DNA of 64,000 nucleotides from DAOUBP01 sp964513075 (GTDB taxonomy: Bacteria; Chloroflexota; Anaerolineae; CG2-30-64-16): the NCBI GenBank assembly GCA_964513075.1, contig CAZELR010000013.1, positions 18,694 to 82,693 on the forward strand. The letters run 5' to 3'. A program made the translations under genes and the position numbers. Below, one piece after another: positions 32,954 to 41,164 of the stretch. Below the pieces are notes generated by a model. It saw only the letters and a list, made by a program, of their open reading frames with translations. It was not told where the DNA came from and ran no database searches. Within the stretch, counting starts at the first letter, position 1, and each line of letters starts with the position of its first letter.

Positions 32954-34198
32954 ATGGCATACACAATAATCACTGTTCCAACCGAGGGCGAGCGCATCAC
33001 GGTGCGCGAGGGCAAGCTGACCGTGCCGGATCATCCGATCCTGCTGTGGATCGAAGGGGACGGGATCGGGCCGGACATCATGAAGGCCTCCAAGCGCATT
33101 TGGGACGCGGCCGTCGCAAAGGTGTATGGCGGGCAGCGTAAAGTCTCGTGGATGGAGATCTACGCGGGCGAAAAGGCGGCCGGCCTGTATGGCGGCGACT
33201 ACTTCCCGGCCGAGAGCCTCAATGCGATCCGCGAGTTCCAGGTGGGCATCAAGGGACCGTTGACGACACCGGTGGGTGGCGGCTTCCGCAGCCTCAATGT
33301 GGCGCTGCGCAAGGACCTGGACCTCTACGCCTGCGTCCGCCCGGTCCGCTGGTTCCCTGGGGTGCCCAGCCCGCTGCGCCGGCCTGATCAGGTGGATGTG
33401 GTGATCTTCCGCGAGAACACCGAGGACGTTTACGCGGGCGTTGAGTACAAGTCTGGTTCGCCCGAGGCGGCCAAGGTCGAGAAGTTCCTGAAGGAAGAGA
33501 TGGGCGCTAAGTTTTTCGCTAACTCCGGCATCGGCATCAAACCGATCAGCGAGTTCGGCACCAAGCGGTTGGTTCGCAAGGCGTTCATCTATGCGCTGGA
33601 GCACGGCCGCAAGAGCGTGACCTTCGTGCACAAGGGCAACATCCAAAAGTTTACCGAGGGCGCGTTCATGCAGTGGGGCTATGAGGTCGCCAAACAGGAG
33701 TTCGGTGAGGTCACCATCACGGAAGCGCAGCTTTGGGATGAGTTCGGCGGGACGATTCCTGCGGGTAAGTTGCTGGTGAAGGACCGCATCGCGGATATCA
33801 TGTTCCAACAGATGCTGCTGCGGCCGGCCGAGTATGACGTGATTGCCACGCCGAATCTTAACGGTGACTACCTGAGCGACGCAGTGGCGGCTGAGGTGGG
33901 CGGTGTAGGCATCGCGCCCGGCGCCAACATCGGCGATACCATGGCCGTGTTCGAGGCTACCCACGGCACCGCGCCGAAGTACGCCAACCTGGATAAGGTG
34001 AATCCCGGCAGCCTGCTGCTCTCCGGGGTCATGATGTTGGATTACATCGGTTGGAGCGAGGCGGCGCGGGCGGTGGAAGCAGCCTACACCCAGGCCGTAG
34101 CGGACAAGATCGTCACCTATGACTTCGCACGGCTGATGGAGGGCGCGCAAGAGGTCAAGACGTCTGAATTTGCATCAGCGGTGATCGAGAGATTGTGA
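32954..34198 (+). CDS. icd: isocitrate dehydrogenase (NADP-type)
   Basis: 414-residue decarboxylating dehydrogenase of the TCA cycle. Family blocks: WIEGDGIGPDI, the substrate loop FRSLNVALRKDLDLYACVRP with the Ser that is phosphorylated in enteric Icd, FRENTEDVYAGVEY, KGNIQKFTEGAF, NLNGDYLSDAVAAEVGG and the cofactor region FEATHGTAPKYA. Length and the last block fit the NADP-dependent enterobacterial type. It lies downstream of acnA, probably in the same transcript. Confidence 0.95.
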   Translation: MAYTIITVPTEGERITVREGKLTVPDHPILLWIEGDGIGPDIMKASKRIWDAAVAKVYGGQRKVSWMEIYAGEKAAGLYGGDYFPAESLNAIREFQVGIKGPLTTPVGGGFRSLNVALRKDLDLYACVRPVRWFPGVPSPLRRPDQVDVVIFRENTEDVYAGVEYKSGSPEAAKVEKFLKEEMGAKFFANSGIGIKPISEFGTKRLVRKAFIYALEHGRKSVTFVHKGNIQKFTEGAFMQWGYEVAKQEFGEVTITEAQLWDEFGGTIPAGKLLVKDRIADIMFQQMLLRPAEYDVIATPNLNGDYLSDAVAAEVGGVGIAPGANIGDTMAVFEATHGTAPKYANLDKVNPGSLLLSGVMMLDYIGWSEAARAVEAAYTQAVADKIVTYDFARLMEGAQEVKTSEFASAVIERL

Positions 34199-34208
34199 GG
34201 GACTGACG

Positions 34209-35627
34209 ATGCCCTTGCCTGCGATGACCCGCCGGCGGTTTTTGCAGTTGGCTGGGGCCAGCAGCGCTACCGCAGCGTTGGCCCCAGCACTGCAACATCG
34301 GCCCATCGTTGGTGCTGTGGGCCCGACGCTGCCGCGCGCTAACGCGGCAAAGCCCAACATCGTGCTTGTAGTCGCAGACGCGCTGCGATCCGACCACGTG
34401 TCGGCGAACGGCTACGCACGCGGCGTGACGCCCAATCTCGATCGCCGGATTGCCGGCGAAGGTGTCTTGTTCCGCCAGGCCACAACCCCATCACCTTGGA
34501 CCTTTCCCGCCGGTGCAGCCTTGATGACCGGACGACTGCCGTTTCGCCTTAACGCGACGTGGGATAACACGATCCTGCCATCCAGTGCGCTTACCCTGGC
34601 CGAGATTCTGAAGCAAAACGGCTATGCTACGGCGGGCTTTGTCTCTGCGCCTTTTGTCCGAGCTGGGCCACATGGCTTCGGGCAGGGTTTTGATGTTTAC
34701 GATGATTCGGTTGCATACGGGAGTGTGCTCGAAGGGAACAGCCTGGCGGGTGCCGTGAACGCGGCCGCACACTCCTGGCTGGCGTCCTGGTCGCCGGTAA
34801 ATCAGCCGTTGTTTCTCTTTCTTTACTACTTTGATCCCCATACGTGGTACAACCCTCCGTCGCCGTACGACACGCGCTATGATCCGGGCTACACCGGCGC
34901 CATGACCCCCGCTGTATACCGGAATGCAGAGGATGTGATTGCCGGTAGGATCGTGCCTTCACCGCGCGATGTCGAGCATCTGATTGCCCTGTATGATGGC
35001 GAGATTGCGTACTGGGATGCGACGCTTGATGTGCTGCTCGATTCTCTGCAGGCGCGCGGGCTCTTGGACAATGCGTTGGTCATCGTGACATCCGATCACG
35101 GCGACATGTTTGGCGAGCACGGAAAATGGACGCACGGCAATGGCCTGTTCGAGGAAGTCTTGCGGATTCCCTTGCTGATGTGCTACCCCGGCGCAATTCC
35201 CAAAGGCGTGATTGTCGATGCCCCCGTGCAGAACATGGACATCCTGCCAACGATCCTGGATTGGCTGGGCCTCGCAACACCGGGCGATCTGGATGGGGTA
35301 AGTATCCGCGCGTTGGCTGAGGGGCGGGCTGCGCCGCCTCATGCTGTGTTTAGCGAGGTCGAGGGGTCAAGCGTGCCGGGTCATTGGGCTTATGGGCTTG
35401 CGCCGCGCGGCGACTTGCGTGCCGTCCGCAGCGGCGACTACAAGTATATCCATCATGTGCGTGAACGCGCCGCCGATGAGTTATATCTGCTGCAGTCATC
35501 ATCGCCCTACGAGATCCTGAACCTGATTAACTCCGAGCCCACGATTGCTCAAGGTCTGCGTCAGTTGCTTTTTGAGCGCTACCGTCTTGCGGCGCATGAA
35601 GTTGCTTTGCCGTATGTGGGTCGCTGA
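34209..35627 (+). CDS. Tat-exported sulfatase-like hydrolase
   Basis: 472 residues of the alkaline phosphatase/sulfatase superfamily. The N-terminus has a twin-arginine signal, TRRRFLQLAGASS, so it is exported folded. Metal Asp57 is in VVADALRSDH; further metal residues in TSDHGDMFGEHGKWTHG. The nucleophile block reads PWTFPAGAALMTG, with Thr98 where true sulfatases have CxPxR or SxPxR, so no formylglycine can form. It may act on a phospho- or phosphonate ester rather than a sulfate. Start at 34209 (GAGGG seven bases before), ten bases after icd. Confidence 0.85.
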   Translation: MPLPAMTRRRFLQLAGASSATAALAPALQHRPIVGAVGPTLPRANAAKPNIVLVVADALRSDHVSANGYARGVTPNLDRRIAGEGVLFRQATTPSPWTFPAGAALMTGRLPFRLNATWDNTILPSSALTLAEILKQNGYATAGFVSAPFVRAGPHGFGQGFDVYDDSVAYGSVLEGNSLAGAVNAAAHSWLASWSPVNQPLFLFLYYFDPHTWYNPPSPYDTRYDPGYTGAMTPAVYRNAEDVIAGRIVPSPRDVEHLIALYDGEIAYWDATLDVLLDSLQARGLLDNALVIVTSDHGDMFGEHGKWTHGNGLFEEVLRIPLLMCYPGAIPKGVIVDAPVQNMDILPTILDWLGLATPGDLDGVSIRALAEGRAAPPHAVFSEVEGSSVPGHWAYGLAPRGDLRAVRSGDYKYIHHVRERAADELYLLQSSSPYEILNLINSEPTIAQGLRQLLFERYRLAAHEVALPYVGR

Positions 35628-35749
35628 CGCGGCCGCGCGTAGGAAATGCCAGGGCAGGGTCAAGTGTCTTTAATCATGCCCCATGGGTGATTTTGCAAGT
35701 GAGGTGCAGCAGCCTCTGGGCGAAGCATTTCGCCTCTATGCTTCCAGTT

Positions 35750-35777
35750 TTGACTCCGCTGCACCCTATGGTATTAT
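35750..35777 (+). promoter_or_regulatory. promoter for GH13 enzyme
   Basis: TTGACT (35750-35755), 16 bases, TATTAT (35772-35777), about 55 bases upstream of the ATG at 35832. Confidence 0.6.
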
Positions 35778-35831
35778 CTTTCCTAATGGGCTCTGTCCCG
35801 ACCCGTTTGCTTTTATCCCTCACCCTGAGGC

Positions 35832-37727
35832 ATGTCATTGACCGCACCGCTGCCAACCGTGGCGACGCTGCCACGGCCCATCGATGTCGCTGAGAAAATT
35901 CCTGTCTTTCTCGCGTCGCCGCCACTTACTTCCGAGCTGCCCCGAGGAGGCGCGTTCCGTAACTTCGAACGCCCCGGCGCCACCACCTTTTTTCTTACTG
36001 CACCGTACAAGCCCGCTGTCCACTTGATCGGAGATTTCAACGGCTGGAACCCGCGCGCCACGCCCATGACAACGGACGGCAAAGGCTTGTTCTGGGTTAC
36101 TGTGCCGCTGCGGGGGTCTACCGAGTATCGATTCCTGGTTACCATGGACGAAACGGGCAAGCAGGTGGTCGTGGCGGATCCGTACGCCCGCGAGATTCGT
36201 TGGGATGGCCAAGGCCCGAAGGCATTCCTGGGCGATGAGCCGGCTTACACCTGGCACGATGCAGCCTGGCGTCGTCCCGCGTTGCGCGACCTGATCCTCT
36301 ACGAGCTGTGCGTGCGCGATTTCGCGGGTGAAAAAAGGGGTGGCGGCGCGCGCTTTGGCGACTTTGCTGGCGTCCAGACCCGGCTCGACCACCTGGCGCG
36401 GCTGGGGATCAATGCCATCGAGTTGATGCCGGTCAGCGAGTTTCCGGGCGACAGCTCTTGGGGCTACAACCCCGTCTTCTACATGGCGCCGAAGTGGATC
36501 TATGGTCGGCCGCATGCCTTGAAAGCGCTGATTGACGCGGCGCATCAGCGCGGCATCGCCGTGATTCTGGACTTGGTCTTCAACCACGCCTGGGGTGATC
36601 AACCCTACTATCTGATGTATCCGCCCCTCTTTGGCCCACAGGGTCAGGAGCTGCTGGACCACAACCCGTTTTTTCACCATCACCACAACGGCCATGCCAA
36701 CGGCTGGGGCGGGCTGGATTGGGATCACTCCTCCCGGTATACATTGGCGTACATGCAGGACATCGTGCGCTACTGGCTGGACGAATACCATATGGACGGC
36801 TTCCGGTTCGACTGGCTGGGCGGCGTCGAGTACGACCCCTGGCAGCCGCACCGCGAAGGCTTCGATCCCTTCTCCGGCATTGCGCCCATCGCCCGCGCCG
36901 CGCGCGAGGCAGCACCCGACTGCTACCAGATCGGGGAGTATTGGCCAATCCACGGCACTCACCCGGCCAAGACCGCGGCAAAGCTGGTGAGGCAGACCGA
37001 AATCGACGCGGTGTGGAACGGTGCGTTCCATCATACGCTGGAAAACTGCCTGTTCCAGACCTGGCAGTGGGAGCGGCAGGACCTGCCGCACAACCTGGGC
37101 GGCTTCCGCAGCCAGGGGTTTGACCGGGCCGACCAGGTCATCAACTACGTGGTGAGCCATGACGAGCGCCGTCCCGAGCACGAGGTCCAGTTCTGGGGTG
37201 CGCACATCACCGCGGACATTCCACAAGTGGTTGCGCGGTACCCGACCCGTTGGCACCTGGCGCTTCAGAAGGCGCGGCTGGGACTGGCAGTGCTGTTTAC
37301 CTCGCCGGGTGTGCCTATGCTGCTGGCCGGCCAGGAGTTCGGTGAAGATAGCCCTCGCACCATTGACTTTTGGCCGTTGGACTGGAAGAAACTGGCGTTG
37401 CCGGAAGGTCGCGGCCAATTTGAGTTTCTGCAGAAACTGATCAGCCTGCGCCGAGAGCATCCCGCGCTGCGCTCTGACGCAATTGAATACTATGGTGATG
37501 ACTTCGCGCGCTTCAAGCTGATCCGCTACAAGCGCTGGGACGGCGAGGGTGATGTGGCCGTGGTGGCAGCCAACTTTGACTCGGTGACCCATACCGTCGG
37601 CTTGGGGTTTCCGCATGATGGTGAGTGGATTGATGCGCTCACGGGGCGGCGTTTCCAGGTCAACGGCCATTGGCGTGAATTCAAGCTGCCTGCCTGGAAC
37701 GCGTTGGTGTTGTTGCCAAAAGATTAG
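35832..37727 (+). CDS. GH13 alpha-amylase family enzyme, branching-enzyme-like
   Basis: 631 residues: a CBM48-like N-terminal domain (about 55-125, KPAVHLIGDFNGWNP), a GH13 barrel and a C-terminal beta domain. All three catalytic acids are present: nucleophile Asp327 in FRFD, acid/base Glu369 in IGEYWP, and Asp444 in SHDE. VILDLVFNHAWG is region I. Domain order resembles glycogen branching or debranching enzymes and malto-oligosyltrehalose hydrolases; the exact reaction on alpha-1,4/1,6-glucan is not decided. The ATG has GAGG only one base away, so the start is uncertain. Confidence 0.85.
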   Translation: MSLTAPLPTVATLPRPIDVAEKIPVFLASPPLTSELPRGGAFRNFERPGATTFFLTAPYKPAVHLIGDFNGWNPRATPMTTDGKGLFWVTVPLRGSTEYRFLVTMDETGKQVVVADPYAREIRWDGQGPKAFLGDEPAYTWHDAAWRRPALRDLILYELCVRDFAGEKRGGGARFGDFAGVQTRLDHLARLGINAIELMPVSEFPGDSSWGYNPVFYMAPKWIYGRPHALKALIDAAHQRGIAVILDLVFNHAWGDQPYYLMYPPLFGPQGQELLDHNPFFHHHHNGHANGWGGLDWDHSSRYTLAYMQDIVRYWLDEYHMDGFRFDWLGGVEYDPWQPHREGFDPFSGIAPIARAAREAAPDCYQIGEYWPIHGTHPAKTAAKLVRQTEIDAVWNGAFHHTLENCLFQTWQWERQDLPHNLGGFRSQGFDRADQVINYVVSHDERRPEHEVQFWGAHITADIPQVVARYPTRWHLALQKARLGLAVLFTSPGVPMLLAGQEFGEDSPRTIDFWPLDWKKLALPEGRGQFEFLQKLISLRREHPALRSDAIEYYGDDFARFKLIRYKRWDGEGDVAVVAANFDSVTHTVGLGFPHDGEWIDALTGRRFQVNGHWREFKLPAWNALVLLPKD

Positions 37728-37728
37728 C

Positions 37729-37757
37729 TTGACGAAGCACAAAGGCCTGAGTATAAT
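37729..37757 (+). promoter_or_regulatory. promoter for the bc complex-sdh operon
   Basis: TTGACG (37729-37734), 17 bases, TATAAT (37752-37757), leaving an untranslated leader of about 90 bases before the Rieske gene. Confidence 0.8.
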
Positions 37758-37856
37758 CGGTGCGTACTCCTCGCTGTGCACTTTGCACGGTTCACATCAG
37801 CAATCCCTGCTCAAGCGTCTGGAGCAATCCTCTTCAACGATCAGGAGGCTAGCCGG

Positions 37857-38354
37857 ATGTCCGATGAAGATGTCGTAAGCGGCGAAGAGATGGACCGGCG
37901 GAAGTTCCTTTCAGGCATCATTGGTGCTGTTGCCGGCGCTGTCGCGTTCCTGGTTGGGCTGCCAGCGGTCGGTTATCTGGTTTCCCCGGGCATCAAGAAG
38001 CAGAATGAGGCGAAGTGGCTGACGCTGGGCCCCGTCAGTTCTTTGCAGCCAGGCGTTCCCACCGGCTTCCCCTTCTCGCGGGGCATCAAGGACGGCTGGG
38101 TCGAGTCTACGCAGACCGGTGTGGCCTACGCAGTAACGCATGACGGCCAGGATGTCAAGGTCTTCTCCAATATTTGCCCCCATCTGAGCTGTCGGGTTAA
38201 CTGGAGTGAGGAACGCAACGGGTTCTTTTGCCCGTGCCACGATGGCCTGTTCGACGTCGATGGCGGGATTGTAGCCGGGCCGCCGCCCAGGCCGCTGGAT
38301 CAGTTTCAGACCAAGATCGAGAACGGCCAGATTTCGATCCTCCTGGAGGCGTAA
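37857..38354 (+). CDS. qcrA: Rieske iron-sulfur protein of a bc-type complex
   Basis: 165 residues from ATG 37857 with AGGAGG eight bases before. A DRRKFLSG Tat-like motif and a hydrophobic anchor (18-43) place the cluster domain outside the membrane. The [2Fe-2S] boxes are complete: C107-x-H109-x2-C112 and C125-x-C127-H128 (ligands C107, H109, C125, H128; C112-C127 would be the disulfide). It passes electrons from quinol to cytochrome c. First gene of a seven-gene operon. Confidence 0.93.
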   Translation: MSDEDVVSGEEMDRRKFLSGIIGAVAGAVAFLVGLPAVGYLVSPGIKKQNEAKWLTLGPVSSLQPGVPTGFPFSRGIKDGWVESTQTGVAYAVTHDGQDVKVFSNICPHLSCRVNWSEERNGFFCPCHDGLFDVDGGIVAGPPPRPLDQFQTKIENGQISILLEA

Positions 38355-38357
38355 ACC

Positions 38358-39047
38358 GTGGCCAACATTCCTACTCCTGAACCGGGCCAGCGTCCTTCTG
38401 CCTTCGCGTGGTTGGACGAGCGACTTGGCTTGACCACGATCTGGAAGACCATCTTCGACCGCGCCGTGCCGGAGACTAACTGGTTCTACACCTTCGGCAG
38501 CGCCACCATGATCTTGTGCCTGCTCCAGGGCATCACGGGCATGCTGCTAACCATCTATTACGTGCCGGCGCCCGACCATGCCTACGACAGCATTAACTAC
38601 ATTATGAACGAGGTCGCGTTTGGCTGGCTGATTCGCGGCATGCACCATTGGGGTGCGACCCTGCTGATCGTGATGATTCTCCTGCATATGCTCAAGGCGT
38701 TCTTCGTTGGCGCCTACAAGTGGCCGCGCGAGATTACCTGGCTGACCGGCGGTGTGCTGCTGCTGCTGGTGCTGGTGATGGGATTTTCTGGCTACCTGCT
38801 GCCGTGGAACCAGCGGTCCTATTGGGCGACTGCGGTAGGCACCTCCGTCATCGGCGCGGTTCCGATCGTCGGTGAAACGTTGATGCAGATCGCGCGCGGG
38901 GGCACGGAGATCGGCGCGGTGACCCTGGCCCGCTTCTACGGCCTGCACATCTGGTGGATTCCGGTCATGGTCCTGGGGCTGATCGGTGTTCACATGTACC
39001 TGATCATCCGCATCGGCATCACGCACCCGCCTGAGCGCAACGAATGA
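38358..39047 (+). CDS. qcrB: cytochrome b (b6-type N-terminal half)
   Basis: 229 residues from GTG 38358, GGAGG eight bases before. Four membrane helices with bis-His haem pairs: HHWGATLLIVMILLHMLKAF and the later GLHIWWIPVMV / GVHMYLII helices. As in b6f and Bacillus-type complexes, only the four-helix half is present; the remainder is the next gene. It forms the quinol-oxidising core. Confidence 0.93.
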   Translation: MANIPTPEPGQRPSAFAWLDERLGLTTIWKTIFDRAVPETNWFYTFGSATMILCLLQGITGMLLTIYYVPAPDHAYDSINYIMNEVAFGWLIRGMHHWGATLLIVMILLHMLKAFFVGAYKWPREITWLTGGVLLLLVLVMGFSGYLLPWNQRSYWATAVGTSVIGAVPIVGETLMQIARGGTEIGAVTLARFYGLHIWWIPVMVLGLIGVHMYLIIRIGITHPPERNE

Positions 39048-39051
39048 GACG

Positions 39052-39143
39052 TGTTGCGTGATGCGTGAGATGGATCCAGCGACGCGCAGGACGCACCACG
39101 CAATACGCAACACGCAGTACGCAACACGCAGTACGCACCACGT
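39052..39143. repeat. ACGCA-type repeat array between qcrB and qcrC
   Basis: A run of ACGCACC, ACGCAAT, ACGCAAC and ACGCAGT words spans the 113-base gap before the subunit IV gene. The words repeat every 7-9 bases without unique spacers. Same vocabulary as sites in acnA. Confidence 0.85.
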
Positions 39144-39160
39144 GGCTAGGGATGGTTTCT

Positions 39161-40255
39161 ATGAACGAAGCCGACAAACAAGCCTATCTCAAGAAGTATA
39201 AAGAGAAAAAACAAAACGGCGAGCGGTTCTTCCCGCACTCCATTGGTAAGGATGCGGTCACTTCGCTGTTTCTGTTTATTCTGCTGCTGGGCCTGGTGAT
39301 CTTCGTCGGCGTGCCCAACGAGCCGCCGGCGAATCCTACCGACTCCTCCTATATTCCGCGGCCCGAATGGTATTTTCTGTGGGCCTTTCAACTGTTGAAG
39401 TACTTCCCGGGCGCGCTTGAGGGCGCGGCCATCGTCGCCTTAGGGCTGGTAATCGCGGTGGGCCTCTTCGGCTTGCCGTTTCTGGATCGTAACCCCAAGC
39501 GGCACCCGTTCAACCGGCCCGTGGCCAGTGCAGTGATGCTCCTGATTTTCGCCGGATTGATCTTTCTGACGATCCAGGCCGTCGTCACAACGCCTAAGGC
39601 AGCCGAGGCGGTGAACGTTGGCGGCGACCAGGCTGCACGCATCGAGGCGGGCGGCAAGCTATACCAGGAATACTGCGCCAAGTGTCACGGCGAGAACGGA
39701 GAAGGCGCAGAGATCGAGGGTCAGGCGGGCGAGTTCACCAATCCGCTCAATGACGAGGCATTTCTCACCACCCATTCCTCGGAGTCGTTGTTTAACGTTA
39801 TCGATTATGGCTGGGAGTCGCTGGGTATGTCGCCGTTCGGGCTGAAGTATGGCGGCGCGTTGACCGACCCGGATATCCGGGCCATCGTTGAGTTCATGCA
39901 GACCTGGGCGCCGAACGAGGAGGCCGCCGCTGCAGGCGATCTTGCGACGCTGGCCTTGATCGAGACGCCGGGTTACTCGCAGCATCTCAAGCCGATCTTC
40001 GACAAGCGCTGTCTCAGCTGTCACGGCGCGCGCAAGAAGGGCGGCTACAGCATGGCCGATTACACCAGCGTGATGACGACCGGCGACAACGCGCCGGTGA
40101 TTGTGGCCGGCGATGCAGCCAACAGCCTCCTGGTCAAGATGCTGCGCGGCATCAAAACCGATGCCGGTGGCCAGATGCCGCCCAGCCGGCCGTTGGCCAA
40201 GGAGCAGATCGAGCTGATCGAGCGCTGGATCAATCAGGGTGCGCAGAACAACTGA
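39161..40255 (+). CDS. qcrC: cytochrome b subunit IV fused to two cytochrome c domains
   Basis: 364 residues from ATG 39161 (AGGG nine bases before). Residues 30-145 form three membrane helices of cytochrome b subunit IV with the Qo motif PEWYFLWAFQ. A first cytochrome c has C172-x-x-C175-H176 and a likely Met223 ligand. A second haem site C284-x-x-C287-H288 opens a domain resembling planctomycete-type cytochrome c, with a late Met in GGQMPPS. Bacillus QcrC has subunit IV plus one haem; the extra C-terminal domain is unusual. The open frame upstream runs through repeat sequence and is not part of the protein. Confidence 0.9.
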   Translation: MNEADKQAYLKKYKEKKQNGERFFPHSIGKDAVTSLFLFILLLGLVIFVGVPNEPPANPTDSSYIPRPEWYFLWAFQLLKYFPGALEGAAIVALGLVIAVGLFGLPFLDRNPKRHPFNRPVASAVMLLIFAGLIFLTIQAVVTTPKAAEAVNVGGDQAARIEAGGKLYQEYCAKCHGENGEGAEIEGQAGEFTNPLNDEAFLTTHSSESLFNVIDYGWESLGMSPFGLKYGGALTDPDIRAIVEFMQTWAPNEEAAAAGDLATLALIETPGYSQHLKPIFDKRCLSCHGARKKGGYSMADYTSVMTTGDNAPVIVAGDAANSLLVKMLRGIKTDAGGQMPPSRPLAKEQIELIERWINQGAQNN

Positions 40256-40267
40256 CGGAGTAGAATT

Positions 40268-40666
40268 ATGAGCAAACTTGCACGCGTCACGCTTCCCCAG
40301 GCGCTGGCCTATCGCGGGGGCCAGCCGATGCTCGCCTGGCTGCTGCATCGGATTAGCGCGCTCGGCATCGTCATTTTCGTCGGGATGCACCTGACCATGG
40401 CGTTTCTGGCCTATGCGACGACCGGCGGCGTCACCAACGCTGTGGCTAATGCAGTGACCACTTTCTACACCCTTGCGCCGGTGCAGATCTTCGTGTTGTT
40501 TTGTGTGCTCTACCATGCCACTAACGGCCTGCGCATCGTGATTCTGGACATGTGGCCCGCGCTCCATCGTTTCAACAAAGAGGCGATGTGGGTGCAGTGG
40601 GCGCTGTTCCTGCCCATGTTCCTGTTGCCGGCTGCGCTGATCGCAATGGGTGTCACGATCAAGTAA
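40268..40666 (+). CDS. sdhC: succinate dehydrogenase cytochrome b556 subunit
   Basis: 132 residues with three hydrophobic helices. MLAWLLHRISALGIVIFVGMHL carries the conserved His/Arg/Ser of the SdhC quinone and haem site; VLYHATNGLRIVILD supplies a second His region. It anchors the flavoprotein and iron-sulfur subunits. It begins 12 bases after qcrC, so quinol-oxidising and quinone-reducing complexes share one operon. Confidence 0.9.
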   Translation: MSKLARVTLPQALAYRGGQPMLAWLLHRISALGIVIFVGMHLTMAFLAYATTGGVTNAVANAVTTFYTLAPVQIFVLFCVLYHATNGLRIVILDMWPALHRFNKEAMWVQWALFLPMFLLPAALIAMGVTIK

Positions 40667-40678
40667 ATGGAGATGCCA

Positions 40679-41119
40679 ATGACTACAAAAGCACCTGCAA
40701 CCAGGCGTGTGTCGACCGATAGCCGGTCTGAGGCTACCATGTGGTTCTTCATGCGCATCAGCGGCGTCTTGCTCTTGCTGTTGGGCGCGTTTGGCCTGGT
40801 CTACGCCAATCTGATCGGCGGTTACGGCAAAATGGATGCCGGCGCACAGATGCGCTGGTCCTTTTTCCCCATCTCGTTTCATGTCCAGTCAAGCGATGTG
40901 GAAGTCTTCCCGAACTTCTCGAATCCGTTTTGGCAGACGTATGCTTTTTTGTTGATCGGGTTCGCGGCCGTGCATGCCTACAATGGTCTGCGTGCTATCT
41001 TGAGGGATTATGTGCGGCATCCGCTGCTCTTGAGCTGGTTGCAGGCGCTGCTGCTGGTGCTGTGGATCTTCATGGCTGTGGCGGCGACCTACGTGATTTT
41101 CGTGTTTAGCAATCAGTAG
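40679..41119 (+). CDS. sdhD: succinate dehydrogenase membrane anchor subunit
   Basis: 146 residues from the ATG at 40679 (GGAG six bases before); an ATG at 40667 directly after sdhC is an alternative. Three membrane helices at about 23-45, 83-101 and 118-141. The haem/quinone residues lie in MWFFMRISGVLLL and VHAYNGLRAILRDYV. Its position between sdhC and sdhA supports the assignment, since SdhD sequences diverge strongly. Confidence 0.85.
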   Translation: MTTKAPATRRVSTDSRSEATMWFFMRISGVLLLLLGAFGLVYANLIGGYGKMDAGAQMRWSFFPISFHVQSSDVEVFPNFSNPFWQTYAFLLIGFAAVHAYNGLRAILRDYVRHPLLLSWLQALLLVLWIFMAVAATYVIFVFSNQ

Positions 41120-41164
41120 CGTCGTGCCTGCGAAAGGGCCTTTTGAAAAGGAGCCAAAGGGACT

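Noticed and set aside
39052..39143. Repeat array that might be a CRISPR
   Set aside because: Units are 7-9 bases, degenerate, and have no unique spacers; no cas genes are present. The same holds for 25083-25114 and 57453-57563.
39065..39160. N-terminal extension of the subunit IV fusion
   Set aside because: The extra residues are translated repeat words, and the ribosome site lies just before the ATG at 39161.
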